NCBI GenBank assembly: GCA_934121905.1
Contig: CAKOVI010000007.1
Coordinates: forward strand, 1-64,000
Source of the DNA: an uncultured Clostridia bacterium
GTDB lineage: Bacteria; Bacillota; Clostridia; TANB77; CAG-508
DNA: 64,000 nt
Direction: 5' to 3'
This document shows positions 18,983 through 27,749 of the stretch, in pieces. Numbering within the stretch: position 1 is the stretch's first letter; each line of letters opens with the position of its first letter. The notes beneath the pieces are model-generated. The model did not search any database, had not been told where the DNA came from, and was given only the letters and a program-made list of their open reading frames with translations. Position numbers and translations under genes: made by a program.

Positions 18983-19281
18983 AAAATTTATTTAGCAATA
19001 TTTCTAAATATGCTTTGGAAAATTCTAGAGTATATATTGATATTGGTGTTTTCGAAGATGATGTTAATATTGCTATAAAAAATATATCTAAAGATAAATT
19101 AAACATTTCTGCTGATGAGCTTATGCAAAGATTTGTTAGAGGTGAGAGTTCTAGAACCACAGAGGGAAGCGGACTTGGAATATCAATTGCACAGAATTTA
19201 ACTACTCTTCAAGACGGAAAGTTTGATTTGGTTTTGGATGGAGATTTGTTTAAGGTGAGAATGAGTTTTAAAATTATATGA
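18932..19281 (+). pseudogene. Duplicate 3' fragment of the histidine kinase gene
   Basis: These 350 bases align without gaps to 17554-17903, the end of the upstream histidine kinase. They encode the N and G boxes of the ATPase domain (ADSRYMYRIIENLF to the C-terminal KII) with only scattered substitutions. An open frame from a TTG at 18949 covers 110 residues, but there is no phospho-His domain or good ribosome binding site. It is a fragment fused to the truncated cls. Confidence 0.88.
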
Positions 19282-19340
19282 TTTTTTCGTATTGGGGACG
19301 GTTCTTGTAGCTCAAAAGAACCGTCCCCAATACGAAAAAA
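19282..19340. repeat. REP-like hairpin (GGGGACGGTTCTT type)
   Basis: Perfect 25-base arms (19282-19306 and 19316-19340) around a nine-base loop, flanked by T and A runs so that it can also terminate transcription. It follows the duplicated kinase fragment. Confidence 0.85.
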
Positions 19341-19393
19341 ATGAAACTTTTTTATATAAAATAAAGACTATATAATAAAGGGGGATACAACAA

Positions 19394-19930
19394 ATGCAAA
19401 TAATAATTAATGAAGAGACATTTAGAGAAATTTATGAAAAAACATATAACAAAACACTAAGATTTATAATAATAAAAAGTAAAAACCTAGACGATATAAA
19501 TGATATTTTACAAGATACATACTTCGAATTTCTAAAAATAATAAAGAAAAATCCAAACATAGATATAGAGAATATAGATAATTTTATAATAGGAATAGCA
19601 AATAACATAATAAAAAGGCATCATTATAAGCAATCTAGAAGCAAAGAAAAAGTAATAACAAATGAAGATGAGAATTTAGAAAATATTCCTGATGTATTCA
19701 GCTTAGAAGATAATTTTTTAACCAAAGAAAATGTAAAAGAAATATGGTCATTTGTTAAGAAAAAAGATGTGGAGATTGCAAAAATTTTTTACTTGTATTT
19801 TTCAGAAGGATTAAAGATATCTGAAATAGCTAAAGAATTAAAAATAAGTGAATCAAATGTAAAAAATAAAATTTATAGGACTCTTAAGGAATTAAAAAAT
19901 ATATATGAAAGGGGGCAGAAAAATGATTAA
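19394..19930 (+). CDS. ECF-type RNA polymerase sigma factor
   Basis: Alternative sigma factor of 178 residues. Region 2 (about 10-75) contains DDINDILQDTYFEFLK. Region 4 (about 125-170) carries the helix-turn-helix ISEIAKELKISESNVKNKIYRTL. It overlaps the next gene, a membrane anti-sigma factor, by eight bases, the usual arrangement. Upstream, TGAAAC at 19342-19347 followed by a -10-like stretch about 17-20 bases later would fit autoregulation, but this is weak. GGGGG at 19380-19384 serves as ribosome binding site. Confidence 0.88.
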   Translation: MQIIINEETFREIYEKTYNKTLRFIIIKSKNLDDINDILQDTYFEFLKIIKKNPNIDIENIDNFIIGIANNIIKRHHYKQSRSKEKVITNEDENLENIPDVFSLEDNFLTKENVKEIWSFVKKKDVEIAKIFYLYFSEGLKISEIAKELKISESNVKNKIYRTLKELKNIYERGQKND

Positions 19931-21095
19931 TAAAATTTTCAGAGACTACATGGAAGAAGAATATGACAAAGAGAAGAATTATGAGAAAATAATTTTTAAG
20001 GAAAAGGAAGTGGTTAAAATGAAAAAGATTCAAAAAAGAGTATTAAATTTGGCTGCTTGTGTTCTTGTAATAATTTTTGTTGGAACATTATCTTCTAAAA
20101 TTTATGCAAAAATCCAATGGGATATCAAGTTTAAGGAATTTCAAAATAGAGCACTTGTAACAGAAAATGGAGAAATTAAGGAAAGCAGTGAACCAGGTTA
20201 CAGTGAACCTATAGATATGGATTATGTTTTACATGATGGAATAAGTGTTAAGATAAATTCACTTATGATAACAGATGATGAATTTAGTGCTATAGTGGAT
20301 TTTAAATTTGATGATAATATTAATGTGGATTCTCAAAGATTTTCGTATGGATATGCTATATATGATGAAAACAAGAATGTTTATGCAATAGATAAAAGAA
20401 TAAATATGGCTTCAAAGGAAATGTATGATTATTTTACTCCATTTATGTATGAGAGAATAGGGGCTAAGTATAATAAAAAAGATATTTATGGTTCTCAACT
20501 TGGGGACAGCTGGAACGTTGAACGTGTAAGTGCTGAAAATAGGAATATAGTTACGAAGATTAATGTAGGAACATCAAAGAGTTTTCCAAAAAGTAAAAAG
20601 ATTTATATAAGAATTTTAGATTTAGGATATACAATGATGCAATTGGTAGAGGAAAATGGAGAAAAGAAGATTGGAGCAATGGAAGATTTTAAATTGTCAA
20701 ATACTGAATGGCTTTTTGAACTTGATGTTCCTGATAAGTTTTATGAAAGAGAAACGACTGAATTGAAGCTTAAAGATGATATTCCAGGATTAAATTTGAA
20801 AAAAATAACTGTTACAGAAACTGGAATGGTGGTTAGAGGTGTTATTGATAATCTTAGCGAATTTCTTATGGAGGGCATGAATATGGATACTGATGAATGG
20901 AATAAGAAAAGATATGATTTGATTCATATAAGCGATGAAGACGGAAATGATTATCCTGTTTTGGATTTTGCAACTACTGGAGTGGAAAATGGATTTTATA
21001 TAAGTACGCCTATAACTAAGAGTATGTTGGATAAAAAGTTGATTTTGCATGCAGAGATTAATGGTGTGGAATATAGTAGTGAGATAGTGAAATAA
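19923..21095 (+). CDS. Membrane anti-sigma factor, DUF4179-type
   Basis: A 390-residue single-pass protein. The cytoplasmic N-terminus of about 36 residues is rich in charged residues and would bind the sigma factor. A membrane segment (about 37-57, LNLAACVLVIIFVG) follows, and then a large extracytoplasmic domain of about 330 residues. That matches the DUF4179 proteins that accompany ECF sigma factors in Clostridia. The ATG at 19923 is preferred to one at 19905, because AGGGGG lies eight bases before it and the overlap with the sigma gene is small. Signal and regulon are unknown. Confidence 0.82.
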   Translation: MINKIFRDYMEEEYDKEKNYEKIIFKEKEVVKMKKIQKRVLNLAACVLVIIFVGTLSSKIYAKIQWDIKFKEFQNRALVTENGEIKESSEPGYSEPIDMDYVLHDGISVKINSLMITDDEFSAIVDFKFDDNINVDSQRFSYGYAIYDENKNVYAIDKRINMASKEMYDYFTPFMYERIGAKYNKKDIYGSQLGDSWNVERVSAENRNIVTKINVGTSKSFPKSKKIYIRILDLGYTMMQLVEENGEKKIGAMEDFKLSNTEWLFELDVPDKFYERETTELKLKDDIPGLNLKKITVTETGMVVRGVIDNLSEFLMEGMNMDTDEWNKKRYDLIHISDEDGNDYPVLDFATTGVENGFYISTPITKSMLDKKLILHAEINGVEYSSEIVK

Positions 21096-21103
21096 TTAAA
21101 AAA

Positions 21104-21137
21104 AGCCCCTTCAATTACAATTTAATTGAAGGGGTAT
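21104..21137 (+). terminator. Hairpin after the sigma/anti-sigma operon
   Basis: GCCCCTTCAATT pairs with AATTGAAGGGGT around a short loop. The T run is poor, so terminator function is likely but not certain. Confidence 0.6.
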
Positions 21138-21167
21138 AAATGTTGCAACGATATTTCTTAAATATTC

Positions 21168-21262
21168 TTGACGCTAATAATAAAAAGTGATAAAATAGTT
21201 GACATAAATGACGGCGATACCATAATAAGAATTTAATGTGGTAAATAATAATTTAAAGGAGG
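21168..21262 (+). promoter_or_regulatory. Shared promoter and leader, copy 1
   Basis: TTGACG (21168-21173), 17 bases, TAAAAT (21191-21196). The leader holds a hairpin, TACCATA (21218-21224) with TGTGGTA (21237-21243), and AAAGGAGG (21255-21262). Copies at 22122 and 29011 share all these parts. Here the Shine-Dalgarno site is followed not by an ATG gene but by a CTG-initiated frame of 13 codons including stop. That frame ends in the ribosome binding site of the next gene. Confidence 0.75.
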
Positions 21263-21322
21263 AAACATTCTGAAAATTATTAGTGTAACTTTAAACAAAA
21301 ATTTGTGAAAGGAGAATCAAAT

Positions 21323-22039
21323 TTGATAAGACGGAAAATAATATTTTCTTCAAATGAGCCGGTAAATAGCGGACAGGTTGAAGAAAAAGAGGTTTATCAT
21401 GAAAATCAAGAAAATATGGAGGTTTGCAAAGAAGAAAAATGTTCTTCAAGCATAGAAGGGGTTCATAGAGAAATTGAATTTACAGGTGATTCTAGTGCTG
21501 ATAGAATTATAAGAGTTTTAAGAGGCAATGTAGCAAACAATAGAGTAATATGTATTTTTAATGTAAATTACAACCAAATAATCTTAAATATTAGAAGATA
21601 CTTATCAAAAAATTTCATAATATTTCATAATATAGATATGAGATATACAAATACGAGTGAAATATATGAATGTATGATTAATGAAATGGATGTCTATATA
21701 CATCAAAAAATGAGGGATAAATTAGATTCAGTAGCTGTAAAGAATTTTTATATAGAAGCTTTGAAGCTATCTAAATTTGAATTGGATGATTTTTGGGTAA
21801 TAACACAAGCCATAAATACTTTTTTGTATGATGTGATTGGCGATGAAAATAAAAAAATCATTGTTCCTATATGTTTTGAACATAAACCAATCCCCAAATT
21901 TTTTTTAAACATGATTAGCCAAGACAAAATAAAAAATAATAATATTATTTTTTTAATAGGTACAATGGTCCCATATGAGCATCATATGGAATTATTAGAA
22001 AATAAATCTTTAAAAAGTGAAAGTATTTTTAAAGATTAA
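21323..22039 (+). CDS. IRRKIIF-family protein, paralog 1
   Basis: One of four paralogs of an unrecognised family (others at 25830, 29168 and 29949). It has 238 residues from the TTG at 21323, chosen because all four paralogs begin M-I-R-R-K-I-I-F here after a GAAAGGAG site. Residues 9-55 are acidic and variable. A fold resembling an AAA/STAND core follows. A strand (RVICIFNV) sits where a P-loop would be but lacks GK[ST]. Then come a conserved IY helix region, a Walker-B-like strand KKIIVPICFEHKP without the acidic pair, and a sensor-1-like IIFLIGTMVPYE. No signal peptide or membrane segment. Its first 30 codons are almost identical in DNA to paralog 2. Confidence 0.8.
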   Translation: MIRRKIIFSSNEPVNSGQVEEKEVYHENQENMEVCKEEKCSSSIEGVHREIEFTGDSSADRIIRVLRGNVANNRVICIFNVNYNQIILNIRRYLSKNFIIFHNIDMRYTNTSEIYECMINEMDVYIHQKMRDKLDSVAVKNFYIEALKLSKFELDDFWVITQAINTFLYDVIGDENKKIIVPICFEHKPIPKFFLNMISQDKIKNNNIIFLIGTMVPYEHHMELLENKSLKSESIFKD

Positions 22040-22052
22040 ATTATTCAAGAGT

Positions 22053-22092
22053 AAAAAATCACAATAAAATCAATAATTTTATTGTGATTTTT
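22053..22092 (+). terminator. Terminator after paralog 1
   Basis: A 17-base stem, AAAAATCACAATAAAAT with its complement, around a short loop, ending in TTTTT. Confidence 0.85.
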
Positions 22093-22121
22093 GCGTAAAA
22101 TAATGTAAAAATAGAATTTTA

Positions 22122-22216
22122 TTGACGACAAGGCAAAAAGGTGATAAAATAGTTGACATAAAAAGCAATAATACCATAATAAGAATTTAATGTGGTAAAT
22201 AATAATTTAAAGGAGG
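22122..22216 (+). promoter_or_regulatory. Shared promoter and leader, copy 2
   Basis: TTGACG (22122-22127), 17 bases, TAAAAT (22145-22150). The same leader hairpin (TACCATA 22172-22178, TGTGGTA 22191-22197) and AAAGGAGG at 22209-22216 precede the ATG of the AAA+ gene. Nearly identical to copy 1 from the -10 box to the ribosome binding site, except in the short stretch before the hairpin. Confidence 0.78.
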
Positions 22217-22222
22217 AAACAT

Positions 22223-23854
22223 ATGAGTAGTGTTTTATCAGTAACAGAATGTATTAAGGCAGGATATTCGTCTATAATAATTAAGACAGCGGAGGAAGAC
22301 CGGGCGATAAAAGAATGTTTAAATGCAGGAAAGGAGTGCGGAAAAAGAACATTTTGTTGGTCTTGTACCAAAGGAATTGAAGAAATATTAGAAAATCCAA
22401 TTAGACAAAATGATTGCATTGATATGGGAGAGTACTATATAAAAAGTGAAAATCCCGATTTGGCAGATGCACAAGATGTATTGAATGATGCAATGAATCT
22501 TAATGATCAAAAAGGAGAGTATATTTTAATATTGCTTGATTTCCATCATTATCTTAACAGAGCCGATGTACTTCGGTCAGCAAAAGATGCTTTTAAGCAA
22601 GTGGGAGGAATTGGAGCATGCTTTGTTTTTGTAAGCAATAGCTTTGATGTACCAATTGATTGGGAAGATTCAGTTATATCAATTGAATTGAGACTTCCTA
22701 ATAAAGAGGAGATTAAAGAACATCTTGAAGAAATGGTTAATCTTTACAAAGATCAATTAAAATTAGAAGACCTTGACCAATTAGATGAGTTGGTTGATAA
22801 AGCTTCAGAAATTGCTTTGGGATTAACTATAACTCAGGCAGAAAACGCATTTGCGACGTCTTTTTCAAAAGCAGAAACAATTGACTTGCATATAATAAGT
22901 GAAGTAAAAGCACAGATTATATGTACAGATGGATTGTTGGAATTTTGGAGCAATAACAAAAATGTTGAAATAGGAGGCATGCATACATTTAGAGACTATA
23001 CTAAAAAAAGATTATTAGCATTTTCGGAAAAGGCAAAGGAATATGGCTTGCCGAATCCTAAAGGAGTATTGCTTGTTGGTATTCCTGGATGTGGAAAAAG
23101 CTTGGCTGCAAAATCCTTAGCACAGGAATGGAATGTTCCACTTATAAAGTGTGATTTAGGAAAACTTTTTGGTAGCTATGTTGGAGACACAGAAGCGAAT
23201 ACCAGAAAGGCACTAAAAACTGCGGAAGCAATGTCACCATGTGTATTGTGGATTGATGAGATTGAAAAAGGCTTAGCAGGAGCAGGTTCTTCTGGAAGCA
23301 ATGATTCAGGAGTTTCTTCTAGAATGTTTGCAAGTATTTTAACGTGGATGCAGGAAAAAGAAAAGCCAGTTTATGTTATAGCAACTGCAAATAGCATAAC
23401 ATCATTACCACAGGAACTTCTTAGAAAGGGAAGATTTGACGAAATCTTTTTTGTTGATTTACCAAATCAGGAAGAAAGAAAAGAAATCATTGAAATCCAA
23501 ATAAAGAAGAAGCAAAGAGAAACTAAGAATTTTGATATTAACGAAATATCAAAAAGATGTGATGGCTTTACTGGTGCAGAAATCGAAGAAATGATTGTAT
23601 CGTCAATGTTTGAAGCATATGCAGATGGTGAAAGGGATTTGGAAGAAAAAGATATTTTATCTGTCATAGATAAAACAATTCCAGCATCAAAGGGATTTAT
23701 GAGCAAGACAGTTTCTAGTCTTCAGCAATGGGCAGAAGAGAGAGGAATTGCAAACGCAAATTCTAAAATTATTTCAAATGAAGCAGCAGATAAAAAAGGT
23801 AATATTGGCAGAAAAGGAAGAAAAATTATGACAACAGGAGGTAGTACAAAATGA
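22223..23854 (+). CDS. Ycf46-like AAA+ ATPase
   Basis: The 543-residue protein resembles the Ycf46 family of plastids and cyanobacteria. The N-terminal half (1-230) is a degenerate ATPase-like domain. The C-terminal AAA+ module has Walker A GIPGCGKS (about 285-292), the FGSYVGDTEANTRKA pore region, Walker B VLWIDEIEKG near 341, sensor 1 IATANS and an arginine-finger-like RKGRFDEIF, as in FtsH-type AAA proteins but with no protease domain. The C-terminus is a polar tail. It overlaps the Ycf35-like gene by four bases, and the radical SAM gene follows. The pairing of Ycf46-like and Ycf35-like proteins suggests they act together. Their biochemical role is unknown to me. Confidence 0.85.
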   Translation: MSSVLSVTECIKAGYSSIIIKTAEEDRAIKECLNAGKECGKRTFCWSCTKGIEEILENPIRQNDCIDMGEYYIKSENPDLADAQDVLNDAMNLNDQKGEYILILLDFHHYLNRADVLRSAKDAFKQVGGIGACFVFVSNSFDVPIDWEDSVISIELRLPNKEEIKEHLEEMVNLYKDQLKLEDLDQLDELVDKASEIALGLTITQAENAFATSFSKAETIDLHIISEVKAQIICTDGLLEFWSNNKNVEIGGMHTFRDYTKKRLLAFSEKAKEYGLPNPKGVLLVGIPGCGKSLAAKSLAQEWNVPLIKCDLGKLFGSYVGDTEANTRKALKTAEAMSPCVLWIDEIEKGLAGAGSSGSNDSGVSSRMFASILTWMQEKEKPVYVIATANSITSLPQELLRKGRFDEIFFVDLPNQEERKEIIEIQIKKKQRETKNFDINEISKRCDGFTGAEIEEMIVSSMFEAYADGERDLEEKDILSVIDKTIPASKGFMSKTVSSLQQWAEERGIANANSKIISNEAADKKGNIGRKGRKIMTTGGSTK

Positions 23855-24429
23855 GTCATTTTACAAATTTAACAACAGAAATAAGAGATTTAGAAGCATG
23901 CAAAAAGGCACTGGAAAATATGGGATTACAGTTGCAGGAATACGGTAAATGTCGGTATTATTATGGAGTAAAAGAAATGGAAAATGTAGTAAAACTTCCA
24001 ACCAAATATGATATGGCATTAACTGATAACCATAATGGTTCATATAGTATTCAGGCTGATTTTTATGAAGGTTATGTTGAAGAAGTAATTGGAAGAAAAG
24101 GTAGCACTCTTTTAAGAGAATACGGAGAAGAAATGCTTAAAAAGACTGCCAAAAAACTTCATTTAAGCATAACACATCCAGAAAAAAATGCCTACAAATT
24201 AAGAAATCCACAAGATCCTAATGGTGGATATATGATGGTATATTTTGAAGCAAATGGAGAACTCAGATTCGAACCTAAAGGTATTAAGGGAAAAAATTGC
24301 TCGAAATTTATCGGATTAGAAGATGCATTAGGAAAAGTAACCAAAAGAGAATTTTTACCTGAATATTATGGAAAGACAGGAGTTAAAGAAAAAGACAAAA
24401 AAGAAAGGGTAAAAGTAGGTGGTTATTAA
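23851..24429 (+). CDS. Ycf35-like DUF1257 protein
   Basis: A 192-residue cytoplasmic protein beginning MSHFTNLTTEIRDLEACKKAL, the typical start of DUF1257/Ycf35. The family is small, without known catalytic residues, and occurs in plastids, cyanobacteria, phages and some gut bacteria. It is translationally coupled to the AAA+ gene upstream (ATGA overlap) and to the radical SAM gene downstream (TAATG overlap), so the three are one operon made in fixed proportion. A substrate or adaptor role for the AAA+ protein is an inference from this coupling. The C-terminal 25 residues are highly basic. Confidence 0.82.
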   Translation: MSHFTNLTTEIRDLEACKKALENMGLQLQEYGKCRYYYGVKEMENVVKLPTKYDMALTDNHNGSYSIQADFYEGYVEEVIGRKGSTLLREYGEEMLKKTAKKLHLSITHPEKNAYKLRNPQDPNGGYMMVYFEANGELRFEPKGIKGKNCSKFIGLEDALGKVTKREFLPEYYGKTGVKEKDKKERVKVGGY

Positions 24430-25793
24430 TGAAAAAGGTAGCATTAGTTTTATGCAATGATATGCATATGGACATAGCTAATGCGAACATTATTATTAAT
24501 CATATTACAAAAAGTAAGGCTTATGAAGTCGTATGTGATTATACAATAGCGGATGTTATAGTAATTCTCACATGCGCCTTCGGGCCTAACAAAATGTATT
24601 CTATGAGAGTAATAGCAGATGTTCGGTTAAATGCTATGCCAAATGCAAGAGTGATTGTAACAGGATGTTTAACCAAGATAGCAGGAAATGAATTAAAAGA
24701 TATTCCCGATATTAAAGTTAAAACATTTGAAGAGACTATAAATTTATTCAGTTCCAAATGTAACAAAATCGATAGAATCATTCCGCAAAATAAAGTCATT
24801 ATTTCAACAGGATGTTTGCATAAATGTTCCTATTGTGTATACCCAATGGTTGAACCTTCATACAAAAGTAGACCTATGGATGAAATTTTAAATGAAATAG
24901 GTGAAATGTATGATAGTGAAGCTACTATATATATAACAGGAGCACAAGAAACTTCTGATTATGGAATTGATTTGTATGGTTCAAGAAAATTTGCAGAGTT
25001 AATGAAACAAATTTTAAAAAAATATCCAGAAAGCCAATATGTTATTGGGTGGTTTCATCCAGCAGGATTAACAGATGAAGTTATGTCAGTTCTTATCAAA
25101 AATAAGAATATAACGGAAATCATGTTACATATTCAGCATGTATCAGATAAGATTTTGTATGATATGAATAGAGGAACACCTTTTAATAAAATAGAGGCAA
25201 AAATAAAAAGATTAAAAGAACTCAGACCAGATTTAGCTATTTCAACAGAAGTTATTGTAGGATTTCCGGGAGAAAGTGATAAACAGTTTGATGAACTTGT
25301 AAATTTCTTAAATAAGGGATATTTTTCAGATATCGGTGTTGCAAGCTACGAAGCAGTACTTGGAACAAAGGCAGCAAATTTACCTAATCAAATTGAACCA
25401 TCTGAAAAGAAAAGAAGACTTGAATTTATAAAATCCAAATTTTTTGCAACTTGTTATCCTGCTGATGAACATTCATCAGATTCTATTATTGATGAATATT
25501 TAAAAAGTAGATCTATGTTACAGAGAATGCCAAAAAACATATTTAAACCTGAAAAAAGGCAGAAATATGAAATGATTGCAGGAACTGATGTAACAGAAAA
25601 ATTGAATTTTGAAATTCATTTTTCATATATATTTAAGCTTTTAAATGATGCAAGAAGTGAATTTGGACAAAAATGTTTTAAGGAGAAAACTGCATTTTAT
25701 ACTGATGAAGTAAAAAAAATATGTTGTGAAATTATCTGCAAAGGTGATTTCAAACCAGCTCTAAAAGAAAGAGCAAAAAAATTATTATTGTAA
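24429..25793 (+). CDS. Methylthiotransferase-like radical SAM protein
   Basis: A 454-residue protein built like MiaB/RimO. The N-terminal UPF0004-type domain has three cysteines (C9, C49, C80) positioned to hold an auxiliary iron-sulfur cluster. The radical SAM domain carries C-L-H-K-C-S-Y-C (C129, C133, C136), YITGAQETSDYG and EVIVGFPGES. It lacks a recognisable TRAM domain. Instead the last 130 residues are a helical region of their own, so it is not a standard MiaB, MtaB or RimO, and its target may be unusual. It is the last gene of the AAA+/DUF1257 operon. Paralog 2 of the IRRKIIF family begins 37 bases after its stop. Confidence 0.82.
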   Translation: MKKVALVLCNDMHMDIANANIIINHITKSKAYEVVCDYTIADVIVILTCAFGPNKMYSMRVIADVRLNAMPNARVIVTGCLTKIAGNELKDIPDIKVKTFEETINLFSSKCNKIDRIIPQNKVIISTGCLHKCSYCVYPMVEPSYKSRPMDEILNEIGEMYDSEATIYITGAQETSDYGIDLYGSRKFAELMKQILKKYPESQYVIGWFHPAGLTDEVMSVLIKNKNITEIMLHIQHVSDKILYDMNRGTPFNKIEAKIKRLKELRPDLAISTEVIVGFPGESDKQFDELVNFLNKGYFSDIGVASYEAVLGTKAANLPNQIEPSEKKRRLEFIKSKFFATCYPADEHSSDSIIDEYLKSRSMLQRMPKNIFKPEKRQKYEMIAGTDVTEKLNFEIHFSYIFKLLNDARSEFGQKCFKEKTAFYTDEVKKICCEIICKGDFKPALKERAKKLLL

Positions 25794-25829
25794 TAACTTT
25801 GAGCAAAAATTTGTGAAAGGAGAATAAAA

Positions 25830-26621
25830 TTGATAAGACGGAAAATAATATTTTCTTCAAGTGAGCCGGTAAATAGCGGACATAGTGAAGAAAAAGAAGT
25901 TTATCATAAAAAAGATATTTTTGAAGAAGACGAAGAAAATATTGATTTGGGTGAAGAAGAATATTATCCAAGATTGGAAAATATTAGCCAAGAAGAACAA
26001 AATCACCCAAGGACAGGTGATATTATTGTTGATAGAATGATAGAACTTTTAAGAAGCAGTAGAGAAGGTAATCTAATATGTATTTTTAATATAAATTGTG
26101 ATAAAATGATTGCATATACTAAGGATTATCTATCTAGGAATGAAAATTGTATTATATTAAATACAATAGATATGGAATGGGGCAATTATGATATTTATCA
26201 ACAAATCGTCGCACAGATTGGAGATTATATAAATGAAAGAATGTATGGAGAATTAAATTCATATGCTGCAAGGCGATTTTATAATTTAGCTGAAAAGTTA
26301 TTTTTTTCTGGAGAAGGTGATTTTTACGAGGATGCATTTACTAAAATGCAAAGAATAAATATAAATACTAAAAGACCAGATATACTAGAAGAAGCAATAA
26401 ATATTTTTTTAAATGATTTGATTGATGATAGAAACAGGAAAATAATTGTTCCTATATGTTTTTACTTTCATCAAATTAGGATTGAAACCCTGAACTTGAT
26501 TAATAGAATAACAAGCAATAATATGATTTTTATGATAGGCACAATGGTTCCATATGAGCTTCAGATGGAAACATTAAGAATGAATTCTCATTTAAATATG
26601 AGAAACGTTTTTAGAGATTAA
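25830..26621 (+). CDS. IRRKIIF-family protein, paralog 2
   Basis: A 263-residue paralog with the TTG start and GAAAGGAG site of the family. The first 20 residues match paralog 1 almost exactly (M-I-R-R-K-I-I-F-S-S-S-E-P-V-N-S-G), followed by a longer acidic stretch (22-60). The core has NLICIFNI without a P-loop lysine, CIILNTIDME, YDIYQQIVAQIGDYI, KIIVPICFYF and NMIFMIGTMVPYELQ. It is read through from the radical SAM gene (37-base gap with no terminator), tying the paralogs to the AAA+ operon. Function unknown. Confidence 0.8.
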   Translation: MIRRKIIFSSSEPVNSGHSEEKEVYHKKDIFEEDEENIDLGEEEYYPRLENISQEEQNHPRTGDIIVDRMIELLRSSREGNLICIFNINCDKMIAYTKDYLSRNENCIILNTIDMEWGNYDIYQQIVAQIGDYINERMYGELNSYAARRFYNLAEKLFFSGEGDFYEDAFTKMQRININTKRPDILEEAINIFLNDLIDDRNRKIIVPICFYFHQIRIETLNLINRITSNNMIFMIGTMVPYELQMETLRMNSHLNMRNVFRD

Positions 26622-26630
26622 AATAATAAT

Positions 26631-26675
26631 TAAAAGTAGCACATCGAAATATAAAATGATGTGCTACTTTTAATT
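26631..26675 (+). terminator. Terminator after paralog 2
   Basis: TAAAAGTAGCACATC pairs with GATGTGCTACTTTTA around a 13-base loop, ending in TTTTAATT. Confidence 0.8.
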
Positions 26676-26690
26676 GATATACATAATTGA

Positions 26691-26719
26691 TTGACAGAAA
26701 ATTGAAAATAGTATATAAT
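26691..26719 (+). promoter_or_regulatory. Consensus promoter of the coiled-coil operon
   Basis: TTGACA (26691-26696), 17 bases, TATAAT (26714-26719): a perfect sigma-A promoter 28 bases before the small gene at 26747. Confidence 0.8.
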
Positions 26720-26746
26720 TACAAAAATAAAAATAGAGGATATTAT

Positions 26747-26926
26747 ATGGAAAAACAAAACATTGTAAATTATAAGAAAATTTGTGAATATGCAATAAAA
26801 ATAAAAGAATTAGCTCCATATATGAAAAATAAAGAGATAGTAGAATGGGCAAATGAGGATTTGAAAGAAATAAAAGAAATGCAACAAAAACTAGAATATA
26901 TGCGGAAGGCTAAAAGAGGCATATAA
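26747..26926 (+). CDS. Small unrecognised protein, 59 residues
   Basis: A helical, charged protein (M-E-K-Q-N-I-V-N-Y start) directly behind a perfect promoter. A weak GAGGA site lies nine bases before the ATG. An in-frame upstream start at 26687 would lie before the promoter and is rejected. Another frame overlaps its 3' end and stays open without a start codon from 26895 to a stop at 27057-27059. The original gene may thus have been longer and is now frameshifted. No function can be assigned. It precedes the 213-residue gene by 155 bases. Confidence 0.5.
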   Translation: MEKQNIVNYKKICEYAIKIKELAPYMKNKEIVEWANEDLKEIKEMQQKLEYMRKAKRGI

Positions 26927-27081
26927 AATTAAAAAAATAACTAGAACAAATATACTCCATACAAAAAACATAGATGTAAAAATAATAAATATATATAGGA
27001 TAATAGAAAATGAATTAGAAAGCTGGAGAGAAATTTATATAATACTAAGTAGATTTTAAATTATCAGAAAGAGGGGAAGTA

Positions 27082-27723
27082 ATGAATGAAGAAGAAATTG
27101 TAGAGATTCAAAAGAAAATTGAAAAAGAAAATGAAGCTAATATAAATGATACAATTGATTGTATGTCATTACATATAAATGGACAAATGACAAAAGAATA
27201 TTTAAAATTTATAAAAAAGACAAGGAATTTTAAGAAAAAAATAAATAAAAAGAAAATTAAATTGGCTGAAAATGGAATACTAGAGGAAGCATATCAAAAA
27301 AAAGACGGAACCATAGAAGCTTATTTTGAAGAAGTGGCAAAAGATTATAAAAATTCAATTCAAGAACCGAATAGATTTAGACAACCTGTTTTAGATTTTG
27401 TAAATTTTACATGTATGGCTGACGAAACATTGATTAGGATGGATAATATGATGGCATTTATTGATACATCATCTAGAGGAGGGAAGTATATGGATTTAAT
27501 ATTTTATAAGAATGGGCCGATTGTTGCAGAAAATATGGAATTTAGAAAGAAACTTACAGGCATTGAAATAAAGGCTCGTGAAGAAATAATACAAAAACAT
27601 TATGATTCGATTACGGCATATATTATGGGTCAAGTTTTATGTTATTATGATTCTGAATTAGATTTTTGGAAAGATTGTTTAAAACAATTAGAAAAATTGG
27701 ATGATATAAGAGAATTTGAATAA
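27082..27723 (+). CDS. Unrecognised 213-residue protein
   Basis: Soluble and mostly helical, rich in Lys and Glu in the first 90 residues and more mixed after that, with NFTCMADETLIRMDNMMAF in the middle. No membrane segment and no motif I recognise. GAGGGGAAG precedes the ATG. It is followed after 26 bases by the coiled-coil gene and is probably co-transcribed from the promoter at 26691. Real coding is supported by the ribosome binding site, operon spacing and normal composition for this genome. Confidence 0.68.
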   Translation: MNEEEIVEIQKKIEKENEANINDTIDCMSLHINGQMTKEYLKFIKKTRNFKKKINKKKIKLAENGILEEAYQKKDGTIEAYFEEVAKDYKNSIQEPNRFRQPVLDFVNFTCMADETLIRMDNMMAFIDTSSRGGKYMDLIFYKNGPIVAENMEFRKKLTGIEIKAREEIIQKHYDSITAYIMGQVLCYYDSELDFWKDCLKQLEKLDDIREFE

Positions 27724-27749
27724 GAATTATAAGCGAGGTATAAATGTAG

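Noticed and set aside
18949..19281. Stand-alone small ATPase-domain (anti-sigma-like) protein
   Set aside because: It is a gap-free copy of the last third of the neighbouring histidine kinase fused to a truncated cls. The TTG start lacks a ribosome binding site.
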